Source: Euryodendron excelsum
Lineage: Eukaryota; Streptophyta; Magnoliopsida; Ericales; Pentaphylacaceae
DNA length: 64,000 nt
Direction: 5' to 3'
NCBI GenBank assembly: GCA_033060915.1
Contig: CM065389.1
Span: forward strand, 23,534,501 to 23,598,500
Part shown: one piece after another, positions 47,729 to 60,774 of the stretch
Position numbering within the stretch: position 1 is the stretch's first letter
Layout of the letters: every line of letters starts with the position of its first letter
Made by a program: the position numbers and the translations under genes
Notes under the pieces: generated by a model
The model's input: only the letters and a program-made list of their open reading frames with translations
Told to the model about the DNA's origin: nothing
Databases searched by the model: none

Positions 47729-48941
47729 CTTTTACCAGTGTAAACCTTTATATAAATGTTTACGGTAAAAAGGGTGTACCAATTGTTTTCCAATTTTATG
47801 GCCTTTGCATATTCCTTTGTTAAAAGCATGTTGAAAATATTTAATCTAAACTAAATAATACCAAATGAAAATTAATCAAGATTTTCACACAATGATCGCA
47901 GTCGCACTTTGATAAGATTGAGTTTAAAACAAAAAACAGTCTCTTTGCATGCAGGAGAATAAAAATGTGTACCATACAATGGCAAGAGCATTGTGCACTA
48001 AGACAATGCTTTTTAACATTTGCTACCTTAAATGATGGTAAAATTTTCATTTTGTCATTAAAAATGACTAGTTATTGAGAAACAAACCAAAATCTCCTAT
48101 TTTTGTTCATCACACGATATGTAAGTAATTACTTTTCCTTTTTTTTTTTTTTTTTTTTTGTGGTCTTAATAACTTCTTTAGTTCAATCAAGGGTACCTCC
48201 AAATGCACCCTATGAACCTTTCAATATATATATATGTATATATTGTACACTTAAATGATCTCGAAATTTGCTGGTTTCCTAGTTTAGTTGATCTTTGCTT
48301 TGTGGTATATATTATGCATTACCAGCTTGCTCAATTCATCAATTTGCTTGATTTCGTTACAAAAATTTGCCAATTGAATCCAACCATATATACCAATCAA
48401 ATTTAACACTGAAAAGAACTCCTTGTCCCACAATATTCAAGGAAAAAGTTAAATATATAACTCCAGCGTAATGCATATATGTATGTAATACAGGCAAGAG
48501 TTCATAGCCAGCCAGCCAGCTATATATAATATCTTCAGCAGCGCGTTAATCGAGCTTTCGTTGTTCGATTTTTCAGAAATTCTACCATATATTCAAGAGG
48601 CCAGAATTTTTTTGGTTTCCTTTCTCCTTCCATGATCCAAAAAATTCAAGTTCAGTTGCATGTTTGAATTACAAGGAATATTGCCCATCGAGTGCTGAAA
48701 GTTACATAGGCAGATGCTGACGGACTGTGATCAAAATGAGTTTTCAATGTATACATGAACCAATTCTTTTATACAGTTGAAGTTTGCTCAAGCAACTCTT
48801 TTACAGTACTGACAACAGAGCTACCAATATCAGATGGATAGTCATCCAAACACATTACTGATGAAGCTCTAGCTGCAATTAGTTTTTGTCAAAGTCAATC
48901 AAAAACTAACCAAGTTGCTTCAAAATTTCCCAGGCTTCTAA
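47729..48941. other. Intergenic between tRNA-Arg and the rhomboid gene 3' end
   Basis: AT-rich, with a T19 tract near 48142-48160. The part near 48700-48941 is probably the 3' UTR of the rhomboid-like gene on the minus strand. No other feature is seen. Confidence 0.5.
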
Positions 48942-51900
48942 CTACGAGCATATCAGATTGCACAAGTCGTCAATCCTTACTTGTGAGATGTCAGAGAAGG
49001 GGAAAACTCTGAACTTGTCGCTGCCCATGCAAGTCAAAGTCATCCGCCCCGCGCTTACTGCAGTCTGCATTCACCATACAACTAGAATAAGAAATGGGCT
49101 TTCAACTGTAAAAACAAGACTGCAGTTGAAGTAATCTTTTAGGAAGAATAACTTCAAGATAGAAAATGACATGTTGAGCAATCTCTGCAAAAAATTAAGA
49201 ATTTTCTTGGAATTACTTTTTTTTTCCCCAAAAAAAGGCTTCATTGTCACAAGCAGAGACATTCAGAGTGTGTGTTGCTCTTTAGTTTTCATTTTCTGCT
49301 CTTTTAGTTTGCTTGGTTCAAAACTTAGGGTTATACCTCACAATGCATTGGTTTGTCATTGCAGCTCCACCATTTGGAGGGAACACAGTCAATATATTGA
49401 CACCAGCCCCAGTACTTGTTCACATTTATGCCATGAAGAACGGCAACATTAACTCCTGCAAGTCTGCATAGGGAAGAGGCTCCTCTTATATGATTCCCAT
49501 ACAAAACACACTATATAATGCAGAAAGATGGTGTCACAGAAACAAAAGGTTAACTCACAGAAGACAGAAGAAAACAAGAGAAACACTCCTCAGCACAGGC
49601 CTGTCCAGTTTCTGCCTGAGTTTGACAGAACATTTGGCATCATAATCAAATAAACCTTTACTTTGAGCCATCTGCCCAAGCTGAGGGCTGAATAGGAGCA
49701 CAAACCCAAGAAGGAATCCCGATATAAGTCCTCCAATATTTGAAAAATTGTTCACATAAGGTAGCAGACCAAGGACAAGATTGATCATTGAGATGAACAG
49801 AATAGCTACAAGAGCGGCAAACTGCAATCAAACAAAGATATCAACAGCCAAATTACAGGGCCAGTGGGTACAATGAAATGTTGGAAAGAGGAAAAAGGTT
49901 GAAGAACCTTGTTGCTGTAAAACTTCCAGTTTCGGATAAGCCCTGAAAGCATGGCACCAAGCAATCCAAATAGAGCACCAGAAGAAGCAACTGATGGTCT
50001 GTCTCTGAGAAATAGTGCAGCCACCAAGCTACCACTAAAAGCAGAGAGTAGGTAGATAATCCCAATTCTAACTGCCAAACAAAACCAATAAACAAGACAG
50101 TAGCTCATTGTCAGGAATCAGAAAAATAAAGTTTTTTATTAGTAGTCAAACAAAATGAAATAAAAAAGAACGGATTGCTTACGTGGTCCAAATTCTTGCT
50201 CTAAGTGAATTCCAACAAAGATAACACTAGAAAGGTTGATGATAAGGTGGACAACCCCTGCATGCAGCCACGGGCTTGTGAAAAGACGCCAAATTTTGTG
50301 ATGTTTCGTAAATAAGGTCTGTCGAAGGGCGCCCGTTGCATCCAGCCTGCAACAGCAAGAATAGGAATTTACCAATCAGTGGAAGCCAACAAATATAGAC
50401 TTCCATCGTCAGTGCATTTAACAAGTAACGGAAGGAACTTTAACTTTGGGGCTGTTAATTGCCTGAAACATTTCAACTGAAACAAGTTCTGTGCTAAACC
50501 AAAATCAGATGACATATAACATCTTTTTGGTTACATGACAAATAAATAAATAAAAAAAGGTAAAATGATTCTGAAGAAGAGGTATTGTCGTGTTTAGAAG
50601 CATATCTTCATTCTAGAAGAATGCGGACGCTTCTTACAAGCACGTTCATGCATTCTCATTCGCCATCTCAAATTTATTGATTCGGTCTACTCCAGGAGAG
50701 AAGGTAAGAGGTCATATTCATTTAACCGGGGAAAAACACAAGGATAAAAAATACAATACTTCATCCAAAAGCTGTATTATTTCAAGGACCCAAGATTTGT
50801 CATGGGGTTGCCCACATAACTGAGGATGTCAGATATTGTGTGGGATCTGAAGAGAGTAAAGACGGCAAATGACATTAATCAAGGGTGCTTAGCGGTGATG
50901 TTCCTGGGCATTGCATGGTGCAATGCTAAAGGCTCAAACTGGCAAAGAGTATACATTTATGAATTGCAAATTCTCTCCGCCTAAAAGAAAGCCATCAGCC
51001 AAAACTTAAAATAGCATCAGTAGCAGTATAGCGTGGACAGATGAGTGCAATCTCTGATGAATGAACATGGAACCAACTGAAAGAAGAATAGAAAGAAGTA
51101 AATTGGTTTCGATACCCAAAGGCATTCCTTGTTGCATTTGGAGTTATTTTTTCAGCAAATCATGTTTCACTCCAGGATCAAAATTTCGTTTTGAGAGGTC
51201 GTTTCGGTTGGCTCGAAAACAGAAACGTTTCAGAAACATTTTGAAAATGTTTAAGGATGTTTTAGAAACAATTCAAAAGTAAAAAATATTAAAATAGTAA
51301 AATATAATATTTTGTATTTTTCTCAATGAAAATTGTACAATATTGATAAAAAGTTTTAAGTTCGGGTTGATACAACTTATTTTTTCAGTATATATCGTTA
51401 TCTTTTGGCGCATTTTTTTATGTTTTGGTATGTTTTGATGAAAATAATAGTGTTTCGTTATTCCACTAATATTTCGTTTCGTCTGATTCAAAGGAAACAA
51501 ATGAAAATTTTGTTTCTTGGTTTCACTTGGTCACAGCATTGCACAAGCTTATTTAAGTCTATGTGACAGCAACCGAGGCTTAGAGGGGAAAATATATTAA
51601 TAATGGCTTGCGTTAACTGTAAATCCAGAAGAAAATTATCCTTTCAGAACTGGAACCTACGACAAAAGGTGTTTGCACCTCTTTCAACATGTATGTAAGA
51701 GAAGAACATGCGTGCTATTATTGAGTGTTTTCAGGAAATGTTCTATGCAACATATGGAGTTAAGAGAAAAATAATTTTCGGAATCAGTTGAATAAGTAAG
51801 CTATTACTTAGAAGAATCTCAACTAAATATAGGATTATCATTCTGGCCCCCAAAAGTCACAGAAATGTCTATCACTTCAGAAGCCCAAATTCATGTAACA

Positions 51901-53363
51901 AGCATTAGCTCTATTTGACTCCTGAAAATAGGAAAAAGGAAAATGTAAAGTATCACAGTTTTTTTACTCGTATCTCATTCCACTTGAATGAAAATTTATG
52001 ATTCTAAGATTCTATGTGCAATTGGAAATTTAGGATCAATCAAAATTCTGAGTCTTACATTTGATTTTACATATGAATTCAACTATTCCATGCAAAGAAC
52101 CAAAATTTATTCCCTTAATATTTTTCACATAATGGAAAACAGAATGTTCCCAAATTTTGAGAGCAGCAACTAACAAAAAACATATGAAAATAAATCTTCT
52201 GGAAGCCCCAATTAACAGGCAACTATAACCATCCATTTTCTTTCCTTAATTTTACTCAAAAGCAAATGTAAAAGACTATAAATGCATGAATATCTCAATA
52301 TTCAAAAGAACAATAAACCAGATGCATTAGAACAAAAAGCTGTTAGAAACTCTTTCACAAAAAAATATAAATTAGGTCTCCAAATTGGGGAAAGTGTGCA
52401 AGAAAATGGCAGGAAGAAAAACCCTAGTCCAAGTGAACCAATTAAGAAAAATGGATCAGAAACAGTGCTATCTATATATAACCCACAAATTAGAAGGTGT
52501 CCAAAAATACATGATTGCCAAAAGAGCTCGTTGAAATTAACGGAATGCTCAGTTTGTACACTTGGAAAATGTGGGAAAGTTCTGGAAACCACAACCCCGA
52601 ACCCCCCCCCCCCCCCCCCCCCCCGGGGAAACAAGAACCCTCCCTCAGCGGAACCTCATTTACAATGTAAAACGTAAAAATTAGAAATTCATGTTCTCTT
52701 TTCCTTAGTGTTCTGATCAACCAAACAGAAGGAAATGCAAGTTCGATGAAACTTATGCCTAGTTAGTGAACAAGACAAGACTTCTACTAGGAAATCAAAT
52801 TACAAGATTAAAAAGGAAAAAGGAAGAAAAGGATGGCTCATGCTGACGAGCACAAAATATTAGTTAACATTTTATTTCCTTTCATTTTCCTTGGTTTTCT
52901 TAGAAACCAAACACAGGCAGGAAAAAAGAAACCCAGATGAAATCATCGAAAATAAACCCAATCAAAGAGAGATTAACGCAAGAAAATCTAAAAGAACAAC
53001 AACTACTAAACCCGAAGAGTGAAAGCAAGAGAAAACCAAAGAAATGACTCACGCCGAAGCCGAGGGGCCGAGCAGGAGATTCTCTGATAGGGGTTGAAAC
53101 GAGAACCTTCCGAGGGGTTTCAGCGCGCAATCGCCATGAGAGTTTTGCCAGCAGTCATTGACGATCATTGTGGCTGTGAAAGCCACCAGGTGGAAGATCA
53201 CGAAGAGAGAGATGACCCAAGTGTTCCCTCTCTTCTGCGAGAGAGGCCTGAAGAAGGGCACCCTCTGCTGTTTCACCAATTCGTCCGCGGTCAAATCAAC
53301 GGACAGGCGCGGCTGTGGTGGCTTGATTTCGATCTGGGTTTGGTATTTGGTGGTCTCCGCCAT
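48942..53363 (-). CDS. RHOMBOID-like intramembrane protein (RBL family), six exons, probably protease-dead
   Basis: CDS exons on minus: 53363-53053, 50346-50183, 50071-49908, 49821-49559, 49463-49337 and 49064-48942, all with GT-AG introns and consistent phases, giving 383 residues. The start was chosen at [10 protein letters not shown] because an upstream in-frame Met (53414) adds an unrelated extension. Order: cytosolic N-terminus (residues 1-45), TM1 (about 47-68, [13 protein letters not shown]), a Cys-containing loop, the WR motif in [14 protein letters not shown], the HLIIN motif in TM2, then [20 protein letters not shown], and [15 protein letters not shown] with the Ser189 expected to be catalytic. 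TM6 reads [13 protein letters not shown]: Asn241 (codon 49740-49738, AAT) occupies the place of the catalytic His of NFAHIGG, and the GxSG glycine is Ala187. A Cys-rich C-terminal tail ([18 protein letters not shown], then [17 protein letters not shown]) matches plant RBLs. Active relatives cleave membrane proteins; this one likely cannot. The frame is otherwise intact. Confidence 0.9.
52602..52624. repeat. C23 homopolymer in intron 1 of the rhomboid gene
   Basis: Twenty-three consecutive C followed by GGGG, inside the 2706-bp first intron (50347-53052). It is an outlier in AT-rich DNA and a likely site of sequencing or assembly length error. Confidence 0.9.
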
Positions 53364-53416
53364 TGATTTTTCAAGAAATTGCAATTGGCTATTGGCCAGA
53401 AAATTGGTACACACAG

Positions 53417-53472
53417 AGAGAGAGAGAGAGAGAAAGAGAATCGTCGAGATGAAGCTGGCACTTTGATATATT
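53417..53472 (-). promoter_or_regulatory. Possible core promoter / CT-rich leader of the rhomboid gene
   Basis: The minus strand reads AATATATCA (about 53472-53464), then about 30 bases later a CT repeat (53437-53417), and the start codon at 53363. TATA plus a pyrimidine patch is a common plant core-promoter layout. There is no transcript evidence. A second GA/CT stretch lies at 53492-53520. Confidence 0.35.
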
Positions 53473-53529
53473 GGAGTATCTGTGTTGCAACTAGAGAGAG
53501 AGAGAGATTTCTCTCTCTAAAGACAGTTG

Positions 53530-56179
53530 GGCATGGCGGGAGAGATTTTCTCTCTCTAGGAACGGTTATGCTTGGCGGGAAATCTATGAAAAATATTTTC
53601 TTGGACGTGCCATCAGCAGCCTGGGTTTTGTTGGGGGTAAAATATGTGGGTGGACATGATTAGGATCATAAAACTAACCAAACTACTTGTGTTTAGTTTA
53701 TGTTTGTTAGTTTAGTTTGATTCGTTAAAACTTCAATTGGAATTAACTTATTGTACAAATAATTTAAATTTAAATATCTTTTAAAGTTTATTAATCTTTT
53801 AAAATTAATTTAAACTCAATTAGATAAGTTTATGTAAATTACAAAATTCAAATTACTCATGATAAATAATTGGATTCAAGAGTTAAACAAATCAAACTTA
53901 AATATAATTTAAAAATAAGATTTGACTAACTCATTAGGCGATTCAACCCAGCTCCTTTGCATTCTTAAAGAGTACGGCCCTTCAAGTCAATATTTTCATG
54001 TTGGTCTCATCAGATTAATTGTGTCTTTTCATAGGAAGCACATATTTGGTAGCTCATGATTGAATCATAATTATTGCAAGTAAATGGTAATTCTTTTTAA
54101 AAAATTGAATTGAAATTTTAAGGCTTCCTATATCCTAAATATGAATTCTTCCAAAATTTAGAATAATCACAAATAAGAGAAATACAAAGGTGTGTTTACT
54201 ATCTCAAGTTTATTTTATTCCTTAGCAAAATAAAAATTAATTGTTATGTAGTATAGCTCCTTCCCACTCAATTGCATGCTGCACTGCATGACATGTCTTT
54301 ACTTGCTTCAATTTAACTTAGAAAGATGAATTTAAGTTTTTTTTTATTTTTCGCCTATTATGTACAATGCTTAAGCTTCGTTTTATTTCTCAAATAATGA
54401 AATGGATAAAGACCTACACTATGTTTGGATTCAGATTTATTAAAAAAAAAAAATGATAAATAAAACTACTCATGTTGTTCTATTGTAAGGGAAGTGATGA
54501 GTAACTGAACATACAAGATAAATGAGTAAAAAAAATCGTGTTTTCTTATTTTTCTTTATAATGAGTAGGCAAAAATACAAAATATATTGTTCATGTTGAT
54601 TTTTTTTTTTTTTTTTTTTTTTTGTCTTGTACAATGATAATGTGTGTTTTTGTCATTTCTTCTCATCACATTATTATAGATAAATAGATAAATGCGTAAT
54701 TGTCTATTCATTTACTTCTTACTTTTTCAATTCAACCACTTAAGGAACTATAACTTGGAACCTCTCATTTTTATTTTTTTTTTTTCTTTCCCTTTTGTTT
54801 TTTTTTTTTTTCTTTTCCTCAATAAATCTAGGATTCAAATACAAGCCAATTTATAACGTGGGTTCTTTAGTCCCAACTTGCTCAGGGAAAAAAAATATTC
54901 TATATTACAAGGCCCAACTTTGGAACCACCATCTCCAACCCCCGTAAGTTAAAGAATAAATGTTACTTGCCAAAGAAATAATTGAGTAAAAAATTCTTAT
55001 GACCATGTGCACAACGATATTGGGGACTCGTCTTTCTATCTAGGTACATATATAATTATATAAAGAATGATATTGATAAGAAACTAAGATGTGTATATAT
55101 ACACAACTCAGTAAACTCGTGAATGAACAAAAAATGTACTAAACATAAAAGTAATTTTATAAATAATAAATTATCAAGTGTATACACTAATAATATGATT
55201 TATACTGAACTATAATTGTCAGTAAAGTCTTAAAATAGATATTAAAACTTAATCATAATTAAAAAAATCTTAACTTGCAATAAGAAACTAAATTTAAACA
55301 AGAACATTCTGAAATACTTTTTCTACTTCAAAATCTTGCTAAGGGGTTATATTGATATTGATTTAGTATATAAGTTAATAGCTATTAACAAATATAGATT
55401 TATTTGTCCTTCTAAAAAAATTAAATGGATTTGAATAGAAAATTTCACAATTTTAAAGTAAATGAAGAACTTTCTAAAAATATAAGGAAGGTATTTAAGG
55501 AAATGAATTTAAATAAGAATTCAAATATTTTTTTTATTATAAGTGCAACTTTACAAAATAACATGAAATTTACCTTAGTTTTAGTAAAGATTTACTAATC
55601 ATGAATAAAAGGTCAAATTTCTATATTTCATGGTTCAACCAAAACTATTATGACAGATGTAATATTTTCAATTTATAATTTTAAAAAATTAATAAAATTG
55701 ATTGAGTCTTTCTACATAAAATAATAAATAAATAAATAAGGCAACAATGTATTGCTATAATGTATTTAATATTTCAATAGGATAAACTTCTATTTCTATA
55801 TTTTAAAATTTATGATATAAAGGTATTCAAAAATATTACTATACATTTTTTTATGTCAAAAAATATTACTATATTGATCAAGGGATAGAAGTTAAGAAAT
55901 AAAAGGAAAAAAAAATATGAGACAGAAAAAACAAATTCTTTGGTGACATATTAGCAAAAAAAGAAAAATAAAAAGAAAACAGATACTTTTTAAAAGATGG
56001 ACACTTAAAAACTTTTGATATTAACCAATAGACAAATTTATGGAATTTAAAAAAAAAACTAAGGATGACAAATAATATCATGACAACTATATTTTTTCAT
56101 TTTAAATATTAAAATTTCCAAAAAAAGGGATTAGGAGTTATTACCTTTTTGTTTCTGCGTCTAACACCAAATGTCTCAT

Positions 56180-56210
<31 letters not shown>

Positions 56211-57490
56211 TGAAAAACATTGTCATATTAATCCAAAAACTAAATGTCTTAAATTTTTAATAATTCCAAATTTTGATTTATATGCTTAAATAAATGCTAT
56301 GAAAAGTAATAAATTAAGAAATTTAAAGGTTATATTACCATATTGGTCACTTAATTAAATATTACATTTTGAGTAAAGGAACGTAAATGCTAAGAAAAAT
56401 TATAAATTAAGAAATTTAAAGGTTATATTGCCATGTTGGCCGATTAAGTGGTGTGTTTTTACTTTTTAGGAAACTATATTTTAGGAGACTGTGATTGCAT
56501 TCAAAATTTTAATTTCTAAACCAATCAAAGTGCAAAATTCTAAAATTAAGTTTCAAAACCAATCAAAGTGCAAAAGGTGTTATTAAAATATTAAAAAAAA
56601 CTTAAAAAAATTGTTAAAATTGGATTGAGATTTTGAAGCTCAAAAGACCTCAACTATATAATATAGATATATATATATATATATATAGCATAGATTCACT
56701 AAATAATACAACATTTGACATTTATAGGACGCTTCTACTTTCTTTTCCAATTTATCATTTCATCTTTACTAACTTTAATTTTGAATGCTTTCATATAACT
56801 ACTTATATATCATAGATATGTCGGGAAAAAAAAAAACTTTTCTTTGAAAATTTTTAAGCGTATTATGTTCGAAACTTAGGATATGTGTAAGAAAAAGAAA
56901 AGGGCATGAAAAATAAAAATTAAAAAAGAAAAAAAATGAAGTAAAATTTTTTTTTTGTTTTTTTAGGTGGGTTGAGAAATTGAGAAGAAAATGAATAGAT
57001 GTATGTCAAAATTTTATTTTTGTGTAATAATATACTAACAGTGAACCCGTGCAATGCACGAAGTGAAAATAATATGTACTAAATATAAAAATTTTATGAA
57101 AACAAACTATCAATTTATACACTAATAATATGATTAAATTAAATTATAATAATATAACATAGTCTTAAAATAAGAAATCAAAAGTTGATTGTAATAAACA
57201 AAAAATCTGAACTTGCAATAAGAAACAAAGTTTTATTGTGAACATTTTTAACTATTATTTTTTTACCTTAAAATCTTGCTAAGGTCCTATAGTGATCAAA
57301 TGTTTACGTTACACATGTTAAATGATTTTATTTAATAAGTATATTTATAATGCACATATAACTACTTAAAAATGAAAATTACCTAAAAAATAATTTAAAA
57401 TTTTAAGGTGGAGAGATTTGATTTACCTAGATTACTTTAATTTCATTAAATATTTACTAATTATAAATAGAAGGTAAATTTTTTTATATT
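53530..57490. other. Intergenic, AT-rich
   Basis: No gene supported. It contains a T24 tract (54600-54623), a TA microsatellite (about 56180-56204), and a diverged copy of a repeat also seen at 57060-57290: blocks ACACTAATAATATGAT, CTTGCAATAAGAAAC and AAAATCTTGCTAAGG recur at 55180-55340 and 57120-57290. Confidence 0.5.
57046..57060 (-). other. CCCGTGCAATGCACG palindrome, possible Helitron-type 3' hairpin
   Basis: CGTGCA-A-TGCACG is a perfect 6-bp stem in AT-rich repeat DNA. Helitron 3' ends carry such a hairpin shortly before CTRR. On the minus strand the sequence after the hairpin is GGTTCACTGTTAG, where CTGT may be an altered CTRR. Related motifs occur at 10254-10268 and 42266-42280. Confidence 0.3.
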
Positions 57491-59100
57491 TTATGCTTAG
57501 ATCAATACTATTATGAGACATATAATATGATTATTTAAAAATTTTAAAAATGTCACCCAACAACTAATTGTTATAATATATAGTATAGATAAATTTGTCC
57601 TTCTAAAAAAATAAAGGAATTTGAATAGAAATTTCTTAAAGTTTTGAATTAAATGAAGGACTTACTAAATTATAAGAGAAGAACCTATGAAAATTTAAAA
57701 ATAAAAATACTAATATTTTAAATTTTATGTCTAACTTTTTAAAATAAGATGAGATTGTAGTAAAGATTTTTTAATCACGAAAAAAATAGAATTTTCTCTA
57801 TTTTATGGTTAAACCTACATTATTATAACATATAGTAATTTAAAATTTTAAAAAAGTAAGAAAATTATTTCAGGTCTTTCAACATTAAAAAAACCCAACA
57901 ATATATTGCTATGAGTAGATAGTATAAATGCACATTATGTTAGTCTGCATAACGTAATAATATGTCAAAATTTATTATTAAAGTAATAAGTGTCATTTTA
58001 ATATTACCAAATATTTTAATTTTCATAAATTTAAGGGAGTGACTTTAGGAAATATCTAGTAGTTTGAATTTTGAAATAAATGTAAGATTTTAGAAAAGTA
58101 ATAAAATTATATTTGTTAACCAATCAAATTGTAACAATGTTATTCTAATATTACCAAAAATGTAATTTCTAGAAATTTTAAGAGAGTGACTTTAGGAAAT
58201 ATATAATAGGAATTAAAGGTTCATCTATATAGTATATCTAATTCTATTAGTGAGGGGTTTTAGTTAACCAATCAAATTGCAACATGTAGTATTTTAATAT
58301 TACAAAAATTAAAAAATTTTGTAAAAATTGGATTGGAAATTTATGCTTAGATCAATACAATTATGAGATATATAATATAATTATTCAAAAATTCAATTGC
58401 TATAATATACTTAAATGAAGTTCCTAAATTATAAGAGAAGAACCTACGAAAATTTAAAAATAAGAATACTAATATTTTGCATTTTACATAGAACTTTTCA
58501 AAATAAGATGAGATTTTAGTACAGATTTATTAATCACCAAAAATTTAAATTTTTTTATATTTTTTGGTTAAACCTACATTATTTTAAAAACTTAGTATTA
58601 GTAATTTAAAATTTTAAAAGCTAAAAAAATTATTTTATGTGTTTCAACATTAAAGAGCCAACAAAGCTACAAATAGATAGGTATAAATGCACATTATGCT
58701 AGTTTGCATAACATAGTAATATGTCAAAACTTATTATTAAAGTAATAAGTATCATGTCAATATTATTAAAATATTTGAATTTTCATAAATTTAAGGGAGT
58801 GACTTTAGAAAATATCTAATAGTTTAAATTTTGAAATAAATGTAAGATTTTAGGAAAGTAACAAAATTATATCTGTTAACCAATCAAATTATAACAATGT
58901 TATTTTAATATTATCAAAAATTTAATTTCTAGAAATTTTAAGAGAGTGACTTTAGGAAATATATAATAGGAATTAAAAGTTCGTCTATATACTATATATA
59001 ATTCAATTAGTGAGAGCTTTTAACTAACCAATCAAATTACAACATGTGATATTTTAATATTACAAAAATTAAAAATTCTGTAAAAATTGGATTCGAATTT
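57491..59100. repeat. Tandem duplication, unit about 0.76-0.85 kb, two diverged copies
   Basis: TTATGCTTAGATCAATAC occurs at 57491 and 58341 (offset 850). After a deletion of about 90 bases in the second copy, the offset is 759 for ATAAGAGAAGAACCTA (57672/58431), GCACATTATG (57930/58689) and the CCAATCAAATTGTAACAATG region (58122/58881). Both units end with AATTAAAAATT-type sequence followed by GTAAAAATTGGATT. No coding capacity. The unit may derive from a transposable element. Confidence 0.85.
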
Positions 59101-60774
59101 TAAAAAGCAAAGATCTCATAACATTCTGCTATAATACATAGTATAGATATAAGTAATTTTGTTTTCCTAGATAAATTCAAGATACAAATGAAGCGTTAGA
59201 GAATTGCACTAATTTTTCACTATTTCAACTTTTCTTTTTACATTACCGTACTTAATTGGCCGTTGGTATGCATAAAAGAATATAAGAGAATAAACCATGA
59301 ATAACAACTTTTCTTATCTATTAATTTATTATTGGTTTTTAAGTGTACTTTGAAAATAAATTTGTACTTGAAGAATAAGAAACGAGTGGTTGTCGATTTT
59401 TTTTTTTACATAGATACTCTTGTCTACAAGTACAATTGATTTTTTTTTTTTTGGTAATTTACCTACAATTAATTATGAAATATTTCATTCTTGAATGTGA
59501 ATTACAAGTTTATTATTTTATATTTGTTTTCTTTTTTGTTTATATAATAGGGGGTTTTTTTGGTCCTAGAATTATATGGCTCATTTGTGCTATTAAATTA
59601 TTAATAACAACTATCGTCTTATCTCATATTGTATCAGAGGGCCCAAAGTTGGCCCGAAGCATTTTGATAAGTGGCCTGTGCTGAGTTCAAGATTGGCCTC
59701 CCAAGCTATTATTCGAGCTGGGCTTGGGCTGCCAAGGATAGCCCATTAACAATTCTATACTTTTAACACCTAAGTTTTGTGGGTATCTATCACGTTTTTT
59801 TAATGCCTAAAGAACCCCTGTAGCCAAACAATAGTTACTTTTTTTTGTACATTTTATTTTGATTTAACTTAAAAAAAAAAAATCACTTGAAGACCCAATA
59901 AAAGAGTTATTATAAAACACTGTGATTCAAGTCATAGTTAACTATACGAAAAATGAAAGCTTAAAACGATACGAAAAACAGAAACGTAAAATGTGGTGAA
60001 AAAAATTATGAGAAACAATAAATGCTAGTTGATATTTAAGAACTTTAATAATAGCAATATAAAGTACCATATGATCAATCAAAATAACAATGCTATATGA
60101 TATTTATGGAAATTTAGTAGTATTTTATCGTTACAAATAAGATTTGAGAACATGAAAAATATTAGAAATATAATAGGCGCATTTTAGGGAGTTTTTTTTA
60201 TAACTTTTTAAAAGTGTTTTCAACAAATATCTTTAAAAGCTTCTAAAATATCTCAGAAACATTTTCTAAAAAATTTTGTTAAATTTTTATTAGAGTTCCG
60301 TCTCGGTTTTAAAGTTTTTGGAAATACAAGAAGAGTTTCCTGATAACAATGGTTCAAGCATTATTGCATTGTATACAATATGAGTCTAGTGTATGCTGCA
60401 AGCTGAGAGTTAGTTTACATAAATAATTTGCATTGATTTCCAAATATTTTTGCATACTAGATCAAAGTTTTGAAATTATCAAATGGTGATTAGCAGTCAC
60501 TTTTATGCTTTAATTAACGATTAGTAGGCCTGCAAAAATGTTTACGAGGACAATCGTGGAAAAGTAGAGAGCCATTGCTTTTAAATTTCCAATTGACCAA
60601 TCGCAATACAACAAGACTTGGCTTTAATGTTTGGAAGTGACAAAGACAAGAGAAGACCGGGCCGCAATGGTTGAAAAATATTGCAATAGCTTATGCTCTT
60701 TTTCTAACCCAATTTAAAGGGGGTAGGGCAGGGGAAAGGTTGGCAATGTGTTTTGTCTATTTTGTTTAATCAAT
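59101..60774. other. Intergenic, with dispersed repeat copy 2 at 59940-60370
   Basis: AT-rich, no gene. The stretch 59940-60370 is the partner of 11090-11530 (shared blocks listed there). A TGTATCAGAGG word at 59630-59640 recalls a copia primer-binding site but has no LTR beside it. Confidence 0.45.

Noticed and set aside
49331..49333. TAA in frame after HCEV as the end of the rhomboid gene
   Set aside because: It lies inside a GTATAA donor. Splicing to 49064 adds a Cys-containing tail ([17 protein letters not shown]) typical of plant RBLs, which is the better model.
53364..53414. Upstream in-frame Met for the rhomboid protein
   Set aside because: It adds 17 residues unlike RBL N-termini and lies next to the CT-rich leader; the [10 protein letters not shown] start is preferred.
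59629..59640. TGTATCAGAGG, like a copia primer-binding site
   Set aside because: No adjacent LTR end or internal coding sequence.
59436..59684. Hydrophobic open frame (MIFFFLVIYLQLIMKYF)
   Set aside because: AT-rich composition gives Phe/Ile/Leu; no family recognised.
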